Assembly (NCBI RefSeq): GCF_025567095.1
Contig: NZ_JAOQJH010000002.1
Direction: 5' to 3' (one strand)
DNA length: 64,000 nt
DNA from: Anthropogastromicrobium aceti
GTDB taxonomy: Bacteria; Bacillota; Clostridia; Lachnospirales; Lachnospiraceae
The notes under the pieces are model-generated. The model saw nothing but the letters and a program-made list of their open reading frames with translations. It searched no databases and was not told the origin of the DNA. Shown here one piece after another: positions 13,793 to 21,010 of the stretch. Each line of letters opens with the position of its first letter. The stretch's first letter is position 1. The position numbers and the translations under genes are program-made.

Positions 13793-15727
13793 ATGGCGTT
13801 GAATGACGTGGAGGAAGATCTGCCATATACTATGGGGCGTCTCATAGCAGGTGCGAGAAAAAAGAAAAACATCTCACTGGAAGAACTTAGTCAGGGAGTC
13901 ATGTCCGATGAGGATTTAAATTTTATCGAGAATGATGATGAGTATGCAGACAAGACAACGTGGGATTTTCTGTTGGGACGTCTTGGAATTTCGCCTCTTA
14001 TCTATGAGTGCTATGTGGAGCAGGAAGAGTATGATCTGTTTAAGGCGCGCAAAGAGATGCGTGAGATTAGCAATCAGATCATGAGTAACACGATTATGGT
14101 TAATGAGAATATAAGTAGCTCGATTATGAGATGCGAAGATACAGCGCAGCTAAAACTGCTGGCAGATCAATTAGAAGAACGCTGCCAGAGATATGCTGCA
14201 TTGCTGAATAACGTAAAAAATATAACGGCAGCAATCCATCAAATTTTTCTTGCGAACATGAAAGGATATGTAATACTGGCAAAACAGCGAGGAGAATTGT
14301 GCAAAGCTGACGCATTAAAGCTTCATATGGAATCAGAATGGAAACGAATTTATTCATCGGATGCAGTTTCTTGGATTCAAAAACCGCATAAGGTACTGAT
14401 GGCAGTCTATGAGCAGGAAATGCTTTTTCTTCTAGCGCAGGGCTATGAAGAAAATGGAGAGATTAAGAAGGCAATACAGATTCTAACGTGGTTGTGGCAA
14501 CAGCGAAAAAAAGGCGGTGATCCAGAAGAAAACACACGTGTATTATCCTTTGCTGCATGGAAGCTTGCTGCATTGGAGTGGAACATAAACAGACAGGAAA
14601 AAGCCATGGAAATTTGTCAGGAAGCGATTGACCGCTCTATTCAGGCAGAAAGCTTTCGTGGATTGCTGCCGCTCTTAAAGCAGCGCTTGTTCTTTGAAAA
14701 ACAGTTAAAATGGAATCAAGAAGAATGGGATGAGCAGGAAAAGACGATAGTGATGATAGATGAACTCTTTGCAGAGTTTCAGGTCAATCCGTATGGTCTG
14801 TTTATGCTGACCACTTTTGAGAATGCGCGTATAGCAGATGAGATTATTCAAATACGAAGAAAAGAGCAGAATCTGACACAGACAAAATTAAGTGAAGGTA
14901 TTTTGGAGCCGGAAAGCTATTCGCGATTTGAGTGTGGAAAGCGAAAATTGCGCTGGAAAAAGAAGAAAAAGCTGCTGGAGAGACTCGGTGAGCGTGGAAA
15001 TAAGGTTACACTGCTATTGGAGAGTGACGATCCAGATTTGGTGGAGGAGTACCAGAGGATAATGGATTGTCTATATAAGAAAAAATATGATCAAGTGAAA
15101 CTAATGGTATATCAGCTAGAAGAAAGATTGTGTAAGAAAAGTAAAATTAACAGACAATTTTTAAAATATATTAAAAATGGTTTAGGTATATACTATTTTC
15201 AAGCTTTTAATCAAAACAATATATCAATTCAAATAGATGCGCTAAAAGAAGTTGTACCACAATATAATGATGCAATGGTTGCAAGACGCTGTTGGTCACG
15301 GACAGAATCTGCGCTTATAAAAGGTGTTGCAAAAGGTTATAGAGAAAATAAAAATTCAGAATCAGCAATTACAATGCTAATAATGACAATAGAAAGTTTT
15401 GATAAAGAAACAATAGGGAGAGAAAATGCTTGTTTAGGTAAGCAGTTGTTATGGGAGGCATTCGCGACTTACTTAGGAGATGTAGCAAAATATAAAGAAG
15501 CAATTTTATTTGCAGAAAAAGACGTAAAATCAATTTTGCAGAGCGGTAGTGCGAAGGGAATTAGTGATGAGTTATATGAAATTGCATGGAATGAAAAAGA
15601 AAAAGGACAGACAAGGGTGCAAATATATAAGAAAAAGTATTTACAGTCATTGGAGCTGTCCATTTTATTCAAGGAAAGAGAATATACTATTTTTTTGAAG
15701 GAAAGAGAACATGAATATCTAGTATAA
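13793..15727 (+). CDS. XRE-family regulator with TPR-like helical repeats and a second HTH-like segment
   Basis: A 644-residue cytoplasmic protein. Residues ~10-65 form an XRE helix-turn-helix (MGRLIAGARKKKNISLEELS, then EDLNFIEND). A long all-helical region with TPR-like repeats follows (AQGYEENGEIKKAIQILTWL near 225; WNINRQEKAMEICQEAIDRS near 265). Near 345-400 there is a second XRE-like segment (IIQIRRKEQNLTQTKLSEGI, then ESYSRFECGKRKLRWKKKKK), then more helical repeats. HTH plus TPR is the RRNPP (Rgg/PlcR/Rap) layout for peptide-responsive regulators, but those are usually ~300 residues, so this is about double. I chose ATG 13793, 6 nt after GGAGGAG; GTG 13778 is less well placed. The last third is notably AT-rich. 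A secreted-peptide gene converges on its end. Confidence 0.75.
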   Translation: MALNDVEEDLPYTMGRLIAGARKKKNISLEELSQGVMSDEDLNFIENDDEYADKTTWDFLLGRLGISPLIYECYVEQEEYDLFKARKEMREISNQIMSNTIMVNENISSSIMRCEDTAQLKLLADQLEERCQRYAALLNNVKNITAAIHQIFLANMKGYVILAKQRGELCKADALKLHMESEWKRIYSSDAVSWIQKPHKVLMAVYEQEMLFLLAQGYEENGEIKKAIQILTWLWQQRKKGGDPEENTRVLSFAAWKLAALEWNINRQEKAMEICQEAIDRSIQAESFRGLLPLLKQRLFFEKQLKWNQEEWDEQEKTIVMIDELFAEFQVNPYGLFMLTTFENARIADEIIQIRRKEQNLTQTKLSEGILEPESYSRFECGKRKLRWKKKKKLLERLGERGNKVTLLLESDDPDLVEEYQRIMDCLYKKKYDQVKLMVYQLEERLCKKSKINRQFLKYIKNGLGIYYFQAFNQNNISIQIDALKEVVPQYNDAMVARRCWSRTESALIKGVAKGYRENKNSESAITMLIMTIESFDKETIGRENACLGKQLLWEAFATYLGDVAKYKEAILFAEKDVKSILQSGSAKGISDELYEIAWNEKEKGQTRVQIYKKKYLQSLELSILFKEREYTIFLKEREHEYLV

Positions 15728-15730
15728 AAA

Positions 15731-15904
15731 TCACTTTCCTACATTACCATGATTATCTGACAGTGGTCGTTCAGCGGCAGTGGTTTCTTCTTGCGTAGTA
15801 GGAGTGGAATCATTGCCGCTTGTCGGCTGTATTGTGCTAAAAATAGCGGTAAGGCTAAGAAGAGAAATAAGGGATGCAAGACATACTGTTTTAAATTTTT
15901 TTAT
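15731..15904 (-). CDS. Small secreted peptide precursor, convergent with the XRE-TPR gene (ATA at expected start)
   Basis: Read from 15904, the minus strand encodes 57 residues. A Lys-rich start (KKFKTVCLASLISLLSL) and hydrophobic core to TAIFS form a classical signal peptide. A Thr/Glu-rich spacer follows, and the tail ends RPLSDNHGNVGK. This is the layout of pheromone precursors of the Phr/PlcR type. AAAGGA lies 9 nt upstream of codon 1, exactly where a start is expected, but the codon is ATA, not ATG. The only alternatives are TTG 15952 and GTG 15946, which lack ribosome sites and would put 14-16 odd residues before the signal peptide. Its stop lies 3 bp from the XRE-TPR stop. The leftward promoter of block 2 points at it. 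Confidence 0.55.
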   Translation of the reverse strand: MKKFKTVCLASLISLLSLTAIFSTIQPTSGNDSTPTTQEETTAAERPLSDNHGNVGK

Positions 15905-15938
15905 GTGATGTTTTCCTTTCGTAAAATGTTTGAAATTA

Positions 15939-16114
15939 TTAGTCACTAACAAATAATGATAGCATGTTTTTTAAAGAAAGTACATGACCAAAATCAAAGA
16001 AAAGTAGGAAAAAAATATGGTGTTTTGGTCATGTACTTTTGATATCATATATGGTATAAAATAATCAAGAAACTTGAAACTCGTGATTATAGAAGGGAAG
16101 GTGAGTCCAATGGA
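15939..16114. repeat. Duplicated promoter block, copy 2
   Basis: 176 bp matching 10361-10535. This copy has intact genes on both sides: the peptide gene to the left and the peptide-lipoprotein-exporter operon to the right. Confidence 0.95.
15956..16060. promoter_or_regulatory. Inverted-repeat operator with divergent promoter elements, copy 2
   Basis: AAAGTACATGACCAAAA (15977-15993) and TTTTGGTCATGTACTTT (16023-16039) are a perfect 17-bp inverted repeat with a 29-bp centre. Rightward: GTACTT (16033-16038), 16 bp, TATAAA (16055-16060), about 45 nt of leader, then the micro-ORF ATG at 16110. Leftward: GTACTT (complement of 15978-15983), 16 bp, TATCAT (complement of 15956-15961), about 45 nt of leader, then the peptide gene at 15904. 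The symmetry suggests one protein activating both directions. Confidence 0.7.
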
Positions 16115-16142
16115 AAATAAAGTTAAGTTAATTGATAGCTAA
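16110..16142 (+). CDS. 10-codon leader micro-ORF (MENKVKLIDS)
   Basis: An ATG follows the conserved GGGAAGGTGAG ribosome site and opens ten codons, ending in TAA. The equivalent in block 1 is MEQVLVCT. It could be a leaderless signalling peptide or only a translated leader. Confidence 0.4.
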   Translation: MENKVKLIDS

Positions 16143-16159
16143 TAGAAATGAGGCTTATT

Positions 16160-16291
16160 ATGAGTATTGCATTAAAAAAGAGATTATTGGCAATCGGAGC
16201 TGCATTAATATTCGCATTATCTGGAAGTACTGTATTGGCCGGTTCGTATCATTTGGGTGTATTTACAAAGAATGGTGGTGTGCATATATGA
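16160..16291 (+). CDS. 43-residue secreted peptide precursor of exporter module 2
   Basis: ATG 16160 is preceded at 7 nt by GAGG. The first 27 residues form a textbook signal peptide: basic start MSIALKKRLLAIGAALIF, hydrophobic core, and cleavage motif STVLA. The predicted released peptide is GSYHLGVFTKNGGVHI (16 residues). The stop overlaps the start of the lipoprotein gene (ATGA), so the two are translationally coupled. It is the first substantial gene after promoter block 2. It could be a signalling peptide, a small bacteriocin, or the substrate or inducer of the exporter. No family match is evident. Confidence 0.65.
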   Translation: MSIALKKRLLAIGAALIFALSGSTVLAGSYHLGVFTKNGGVHI

Positions 16292-17583
16292 AATCAAGAG
16301 TGAGATTGATACCCATTGCATCAATTATTTTAATATCGAGCACATTTTCTTTATCAGGATGCAAATTAAAGAGAGAATTGGAGGTGCCATTTGCAGAAAC
16401 AACTGTAAATGAAACTGTAATAAGTGATACAAAAATAAATGATATTCAAACATGTGAAGCAAAAGAAACTGAAATAGATGAGACACAAATGCGTGAAACG
16501 AAAAAAGATACACTGACAGGTGAGATTGTGTATCTTAAAGCACAAGTATCTGATGCGTTTATTTTAAATGAGCTGACAAATTGCTTTTTAGGCTGTGATG
16601 AGACAACGGCACAGGATTATCTGGTGAAGCCGTATTATGATTATTTAGAAGAGCAGGGATATATGTCTTCTGGTCAGTATCTTTATGAGAATGAGTTTGA
16701 GATATTAAATATATTACAGAATGGCCAATCAAAATCATCTTATATTATATATACAGATAATAAAAATGCTGCAGGTATGTGCTATGACATTTATGATATA
16801 CCTGGTTTTTTATATAATGGAATCGGTTCCTCAATGGAAAAGCAGTTTCCAAAAGAGGATTTAAAATCATGTACAAGGGAAGAGGCAATTAAACAATGCG
16901 AAAAATATGCGGTGGCATGTGGATATAAAGATGCAGACGTACAAGTATATGCAATGACAAAAGAAGCGCTTAACCGTGTCTGTAAAATAAACAATACAAC
17001 GACGGCTGCTCCAGATCCTAATTTTTATCATCCTTTTTCAGAAGCAGAAAAGTGGAGATTAAATAAGGAGCGTCAGGAGGCATTAGAAAAGGAAGATACC
17101 GATCTGGTGCAATCAATTGAACAGAAAATGACGGAACTGAATGAAATTTCGTATATTCAGTGGGAGGAAAAGGATGAAGCATATCTATTGATTTACCGAC
17201 CGTATGTAAATAATTTGCTTGTGGATGGATGGGGACAGACACTAGTTATTGTGTATGTACCGCAGTTAGAAAAAGCGGTTCTGGTAAAAGGATATTCTCC
17301 GGTTCAAGTGAGTAAAAAGCAGGAGAAAAAGCTGATCTCAAAAGAAGTAGCAATATCGACAGCAATGTTGGATAAGGGAATTGAAGATGTGAGTAAATTT
17401 AAAATTAAGTCAATAGAACTAGTATATTCAACTAGAGCTGTGCAGTTTGAGGCAGATGAACCGTCGATGAACCCATGTTGGAAAATTAACTATTCTTATC
17501 CTGAAATGGCAGAGGATGATGAAGGAAGTATATGGATTGATGCTGTTACAGGATTTGTGAGTAAATATATTGAAAATTTATAA
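16288..17583 (+). CDS. Lipoprotein of exporter module 2, PepSY/YycI-like C-terminus
   Basis: A 431-residue surface lipoprotein. The signal peptide MKSRVRLIPIASIILISSTF ends in lipobox LSGC at about residues 22-25. A Thr/Glu-rich linker follows (ETTVNETVISDTKIND and similar). The globular region ends in CWKINYSYPEMAEDDEGSIW, then IDAVTGFVSKYIENL, which recalls the PepSY/YycI type ending. The true start is ATG 16288, overlapping the stop of the peptide gene. Reading upstream in the same frame to 16132 gives sequence with no signal peptide. A substrate-capture or immunity role with the exporter downstream is plausible but unproven. Confidence 0.65.
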   Translation: MKSRVRLIPIASIILISSTFSLSGCKLKRELEVPFAETTVNETVISDTKINDIQTCEAKETEIDETQMRETKKDTLTGEIVYLKAQVSDAFILNELTNCFLGCDETTAQDYLVKPYYDYLEEQGYMSSGQYLYENEFEILNILQNGQSKSSYIIYTDNKNAAGMCYDIYDIPGFLYNGIGSSMEKQFPKEDLKSCTREEAIKQCEKYAVACGYKDADVQVYAMTKEALNRVCKINNTTTAAPDPNFYHPFSEAEKWRLNKERQEALEKEDTDLVQSIEQKMTELNEISYIQWEEKDEAYLLIYRPYVNNLLVDGWGQTLVIVYVPQLEKAVLVKGYSPVQVSKKQEKKLISKEVAISTAMLDKGIEDVSKFKIKSIELVYSTRAVQFEADEPSMNPCWKINYSYPEMAEDDEGSIWIDAVTGFVSKYIENL

Positions 17584-17613
17584 AGATGAATAGAATGATT
17601 GGAGGTGAAAAAG

Positions 17614-18399
17614 ATGAATGTAATGAAAATGGATGCAAAACGAAGCATTTGTTCCGTAAAAATGATAATAATAATAGTAGCTCTAGTGTTTACTTTAATT
17701 TTTTCATCGTGGGATATGATTAGAGCAAGTAAAAAAGATATTTCTGCGTATGGTGTAATTGATATGCTAGGTACAGCACTAATGATGGATAAATTTAAGG
17801 TGTTAATGGTAATGTTCACGGCTGGAATTTATACAGCTGGATTTTGTTATGATTTCAAACATCATTATATTCGCATGATACTTGCAAGAACGGATTTAAT
17901 AAGTTACAGCATATCAAAATTTATTGTAAATACAGTTGCAGTTGTTTTTGCATGTATTGCTTCATTTTATTTATTTTTAGTTGTGGCAGTTGGCTTTTTA
18001 GGGGCAAACCTAACACAGATTAAAACGGTTCCGTGCTATTATCAAATAGGATATAAGTTTCCAGTTTTGTATATTGGAATGATGGGGTTGCAGTTTGGAA
18101 TGGTCTGCGCAATGAGCTGCGCAGTTGGAATGCTGTTTTCAGTATTTCAGCCAAATACGTTTGTTTGCATTGGAATTTCAGGAATGGTATTTTTCTCTGC
18201 AATCTCATACATTCCGTTAGGGTCGATATTCGATGTCTATAATTTGATTAGTATGCAACCGACATTGCCAGCAGGACAAGAAACATTGCAAGGAATTATG
18301 TTTTTATGGGGAATGTTATATCCAATTTGTGTAATTCTTATTTGTACATATCTATTTTATCGGAGAATGAAATGGAGGGAGCAGAATGGATTATTGTAG
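17614..18399 (+). CDS. ABC-2-type permease, exporter module 2, subunit A
   Basis: A 261-residue membrane protein with about six hydrophobic segments (first near residues 13-33, last near 230-250). A cytoplasmic loop contains FKHHYIRMILARTDLISYSISKF, longer in the gene than the part that resembles the coupling loop (YIRMILARTDLISYSI). I chose ATG 17614, 6 nt after GGAGGTG; an in-frame TTG at 17599 is part of that ribosome site. The next gene starts 14 bp before this one ends. It is analogous to the permeases of module 1 at 10.6-12.3 kb though not closely similar. Confidence 0.72.
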   Translation: MNVMKMDAKRSICSVKMIIIIVALVFTLIFSSWDMIRASKKDISAYGVIDMLGTALMMDKFKVLMVMFTAGIYTAGFCYDFKHHYIRMILARTDLISYSISKFIVNTVAVVFACIASFYLFLVVAVGFLGANLTQIKTVPCYYQIGYKFPVLYIGMMGLQFGMVCAMSCAVGMLFSVFQPNTFVCIGISGMVFFSAISYIPLGSIFDVYNLISMQPTLPAGQETLQGIMFLWGMLYPICVILICTYLFYRRMKWREQNGLL

Positions 18400-19291
18400 A
18401 TCGGTATTGGCTGTAGCGGGAGCAAATTTTAGGCGACTAAAGCGTGATGCCAGAGTGTGGTTTATTTTTGTGTTCACAGCACTTTTGATTCATTATTATT
18501 TGCGTCCTGTGATCAATTATGGAATTGATACTGGGACAAAAGCACCTATCTATATTATGGAATTGTTGTTTTGCAGTGCAACAATTTCTGTGAAAGCACC
18601 TAAGATTTTGTTTTATATTGGAATGCTGTGTCTTTTATGCGATGCTCCTTTTTTTTATCCATTAAAGCCATATATAATTATGAGGAGTAAACGCACTGCA
18701 TGGTGTGTTGGCGAGTGCATATATATTGTAGGGATGGCATTGTTGTATGCTGCTTTTATATTAATTGTGTCGTCACTTATGATTCTCCCAATTGGAACAA
18801 TGAGGGATTCATTTTCAGGAGCATTGACTGATATGGTGCTTGGAACAGGAAAGATGCCACTTGGAGAGATTGCGAATATTTATCCGAGTGCTCAATTCTC
18901 ATCGGAAATGATAAGATATTTGTATCCGTCGGGCGCGATGATGTATACATTTGTGTCAGTTTGGGTTTCATTTTCAATTCTTGGTCTTTTCATGTACTGG
19001 GTTAGTTTGATAAGAAGGAATGTAGTGTGTGGAATGGCAATTGCAGGAGCTCTTGTATTTCTTGACCCGATTTTAGTGTGGGCAGCCTGGCCAAATAATT
19101 ATTGGATATTGGCATTTTCTCCTGTCAGTTGGACAAGTGTTGAACAGTTGAATATTTTGGCAGCAAATCATTTTATCAGCATTCCGTTTGTGATAGCAGC
19201 CGATGCATTATTAGTGATTTTTCTATTTATTTTAATATTCCAGACAGCGAAACGAATTTCGCTAAATGGTTTTTTGACGGAGGAGGCGTGA
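18386..19291 (+). CDS. ABC-2-type permease, exporter module 2, subunit B
   Basis: A 301-residue membrane protein with about six to seven hydrophobic segments. The loop FFYPLKPYIIMRSKRTAWCVGE has the Y.I.RS.R..W pattern of coupling loops in two-permease ABC-2 exporters. A large outer loop lies around residues 130-190. GGAGGGAG precedes the ATG, and the gene overlaps subunit A by 14 bp. It forms the translocation path together with subunit A and the ATPase downstream. Confidence 0.72.
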   Translation: MDYCRSVLAVAGANFRRLKRDARVWFIFVFTALLIHYYLRPVINYGIDTGTKAPIYIMELLFCSATISVKAPKILFYIGMLCLLCDAPFFYPLKPYIIMRSKRTAWCVGECIYIVGMALLYAAFILIVSSLMILPIGTMRDSFSGALTDMVLGTGKMPLGEIANIYPSAQFSSEMIRYLYPSGAMMYTFVSVWVSFSILGLFMYWVSLIRRNVVCGMAIAGALVFLDPILVWAAWPNNYWILAFSPVSWTSVEQLNILAANHFISIPFVIAADALLVIFLFILIFQTAKRISLNGFLTEEA

Positions 19292-19297
19292 TGTGAT

Positions 19298-19936
19298 ATG
19301 CTTGAAATTGAAAATTTGACAAAAACATTTGGAACACAGACAGTCATTTCTGATATTTCAATGACGCTTGTGTCAGGAAAGATTTATGGATTAGTAGGGA
19401 GAAATGGTTCTGGAAAAACAATGTTGATGAAAATGATACTCGGTTTTGTTAGCCCGTCATCTGGTAGTATAAAAATAGAAGGAAAGGTTTTAGGAAAAGA
19501 TATAAGTATGCCAGATCGAATTGGTGCAATTATAGAGAATCCAGGATTCTTGCCAGAGTATTCAGGATTTAAAAATCTAAAATTCTTGGCAATGATACAT
19601 CATAAAATTTCAAGTGAAGAAATTCGCGATGCAATGCGCATAGTTGGACTTGATCCAGACAGTAAAAAACACGTAGGAAAATATTCGCTCGGAATGCGCC
19701 AGCGCCTCGGCATTGCACAGGCGATCATGGAAGATCCAGATATTCTTCTTTTGGATGAGCCGTTAAATGGACTTGACAACGAGGGTGTAGAAGAAATAAG
19801 AAAAGTACTTTTATCCCTGAAGGAAAAAGGCAAATTGATTATTTTGGCCAGTCATTCGAAAGAAGATATACAAATCCTTTGCGATACGGTATTTCGGATG
19901 GATCATGGGAAAATTATTGCGACGGAGACAAATTAA
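19298..19936 (+). CDS. ABC exporter ATP-binding protein, module 2 (BcrA-like)
   Basis: A 212-residue ATPase with Walker A GRNGSGKT (about residues 34-41), signature YSLGMRQRL, Walker B ILLLDEPLNGLD and switch His in LASHSKEDI. It is paralogous to the ATPase at 12322-12954, sharing GSGKTMLM and the IENPGFLPEYSGFKNLK-type segment (IENASLYPELSGRENLR in module 1). GGAGGAGG lies rather far upstream, about 12 nt before the ATG. It is the last gene of the module. No terminator is evident before the convergent AraC gene. Confidence 0.93.
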   Translation: MLEIENLTKTFGTQTVISDISMTLVSGKIYGLVGRNGSGKTMLMKMILGFVSPSSGSIKIEGKVLGKDISMPDRIGAIIENPGFLPEYSGFKNLKFLAMIHHKISSEEIRDAMRIVGLDPDSKKHVGKYSLGMRQRLGIAQAIMEDPDILLLDEPLNGLDNEGVEEIRKVLLSLKEKGKLIILASHSKEDIQILCDTVFRMDHGKIIATETN

Positions 19937-20002
19937 GCCGATGGGGTCAGAAAGAGGCAGCAGGAAAAGTAGGAAAAGCGAAGAGAATGAAGTACAAAAT
20001 CT

Positions 20003-20770
20003 TTAAATATTAAGCTTCTGGTATTCCCTAGGTGAGACACCGAAATGCTTTTTAAAGATCTTAGAAAAGTGATATAGGTCTGGATAGCCAACAGAGATTC
20101 CAGCAGTGGAGGGAGATTGTCCGTAGACAGTCAAAAGCTCTGCTGCTTTTTCAAGTCGCAGTTGAATCAAATATTTCTGGGGAGAGATGCCCATGCGTTT
20201 TTTGAAAAGGTCAGACAGGTAGCTGCGGTTGATATTCAAGCGATCAGCTACCTGCCTGATCGTGATGCCATTGATATACTCAGCATTGATGCAGTTGATT
20301 GCCTTTTGCACATAATCAGTGTCAGATTTTGCATTGTCCAACAAGATACTAAAAAATTCCCACAACTTTGCGCATAAAAAAGCAGTTCTGCCATTTTCCA
20401 TTTTTTCGCACTGAAGCATTTCCACAAAAATTTTGCCAGCACTTGGACAGTGAATGATCGGCTTTAAAAGCTGCTCAGGAACGGATTGGTCTGTTGTAAA
20501 GCCAATCCAAATATAGCGCCATGGCTTTTTCTGATCGGCTTCATAATAGGTTTTTTCGTATGGTGGGATTACAAAAATGTCCCCAGGCTTGACCGAGTAA
20601 GAGATGCCGTCGCGCTCGAAACGACCAAAACCATACACAATATAATGCAAAAGCCAGTGAGTACGCACACTCGGTCCAAAGAAATGACCGGGATCGCAAG
20701 TTTCACTGCCAAATTGCATGGGACTAAAATCTTTATAGTGTTGATCAATTACAATTTCACTTTTTATCAT
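20003..20770 (-). CDS. AraC-family transcriptional regulator with cupin sensor
   Basis: A 255-residue DNA-binding regulator. The N-terminal ~150 residues form a cupin-like sugar-sensing domain (HWLLHYIVYGFGRFERDG, then VKPGDIFVIPPYE). The C-terminal ~100 residues hold two AraC helix-turn-helix units (ITIRQVADRLNINRSYLSDL and STAGISVGYPDLYHFSKIFK) ending FGVSPREYQKL. I chose ATG 20770 because AAAGGA lies 10 nt upstream; GTG 20791 overlaps that site. It is divergent from the GH4 galactosidase gene and so is the likely regulator of galactoside use. Confidence 0.93.
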   Translation of the reverse strand: MIKSEIVIDQHYKDFSPMQFGSETCDPGHFFGPSVRTHWLLHYIVYGFGRFERDGISYSVKPGDIFVIPPYEKTYYEADQKKPWRYIWIGFTTDQSVPEQLLKPIIHCPSAGKIFVEMLQCEKMENGRTAFLCAKLWEFFSILLDNAKSDTDYVQKAINCINAEYINGITIRQVADRLNINRSYLSDLFKKRMGISPQKYLIQLRLEKAAELLTVYGQSPSTAGISVGYPDLYHFSKIFKKHFGVSPREYQKLNI

Positions 20771-21010
20771 TGGATCGTGTTTTCCTTTCACTTGTAGTTT
20801 TTGCGGTTTGTTTTATCATTTTTATGTGTTTGTTTTGTTTACATTCATTTCTAACATAATAACAAGTTTTCCAGACAAAAATCAATCCCATTTTAAAAGA
20901 AATCTGTTAGAATGAAGACACACAGAAAGACAAGATGTTGGTAGCTTAAGATAGCTAGGAAACATCTTGATGGGTAGAAGAAATCAACTAAAAAAGAAAG
21001 GAAAACTACT
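20771..21010. promoter_or_regulatory. Divergent promoter region between AraC regulator and GH4 gene
   Basis: 240 bp of AT-rich sequence containing both promoters. On the plus strand, TAGAAT near 20910 could be the -10 of the GH4 gene, with no good -35, as expected for AraC-activated promoters. AGAAAGGAAAA precedes the GH4 start. No clear terminator or gene is seen. Confidence 0.45.

Noticed and set aside
10399..16039. The paired inverted repeats as a CRISPR or insertion-sequence end
   Set aside because: Only two copies, no spacers, no transposase, and the block carries promoter and ribosome-site features ending at a start codon.
16132..16287. N-terminal extension of the module 2 lipoprotein
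   Set aside because: It would bury the signal peptide and overlap the 43-residue peptide gene; ATG 16288 starts a proper lipoprotein signal.
16160..16291. Secreted peptide as a lactococcin 972-type bacteriocin
   Set aside because: The predicted product is only 16 residues and lacks that family's conserved Trp/Gly pattern.
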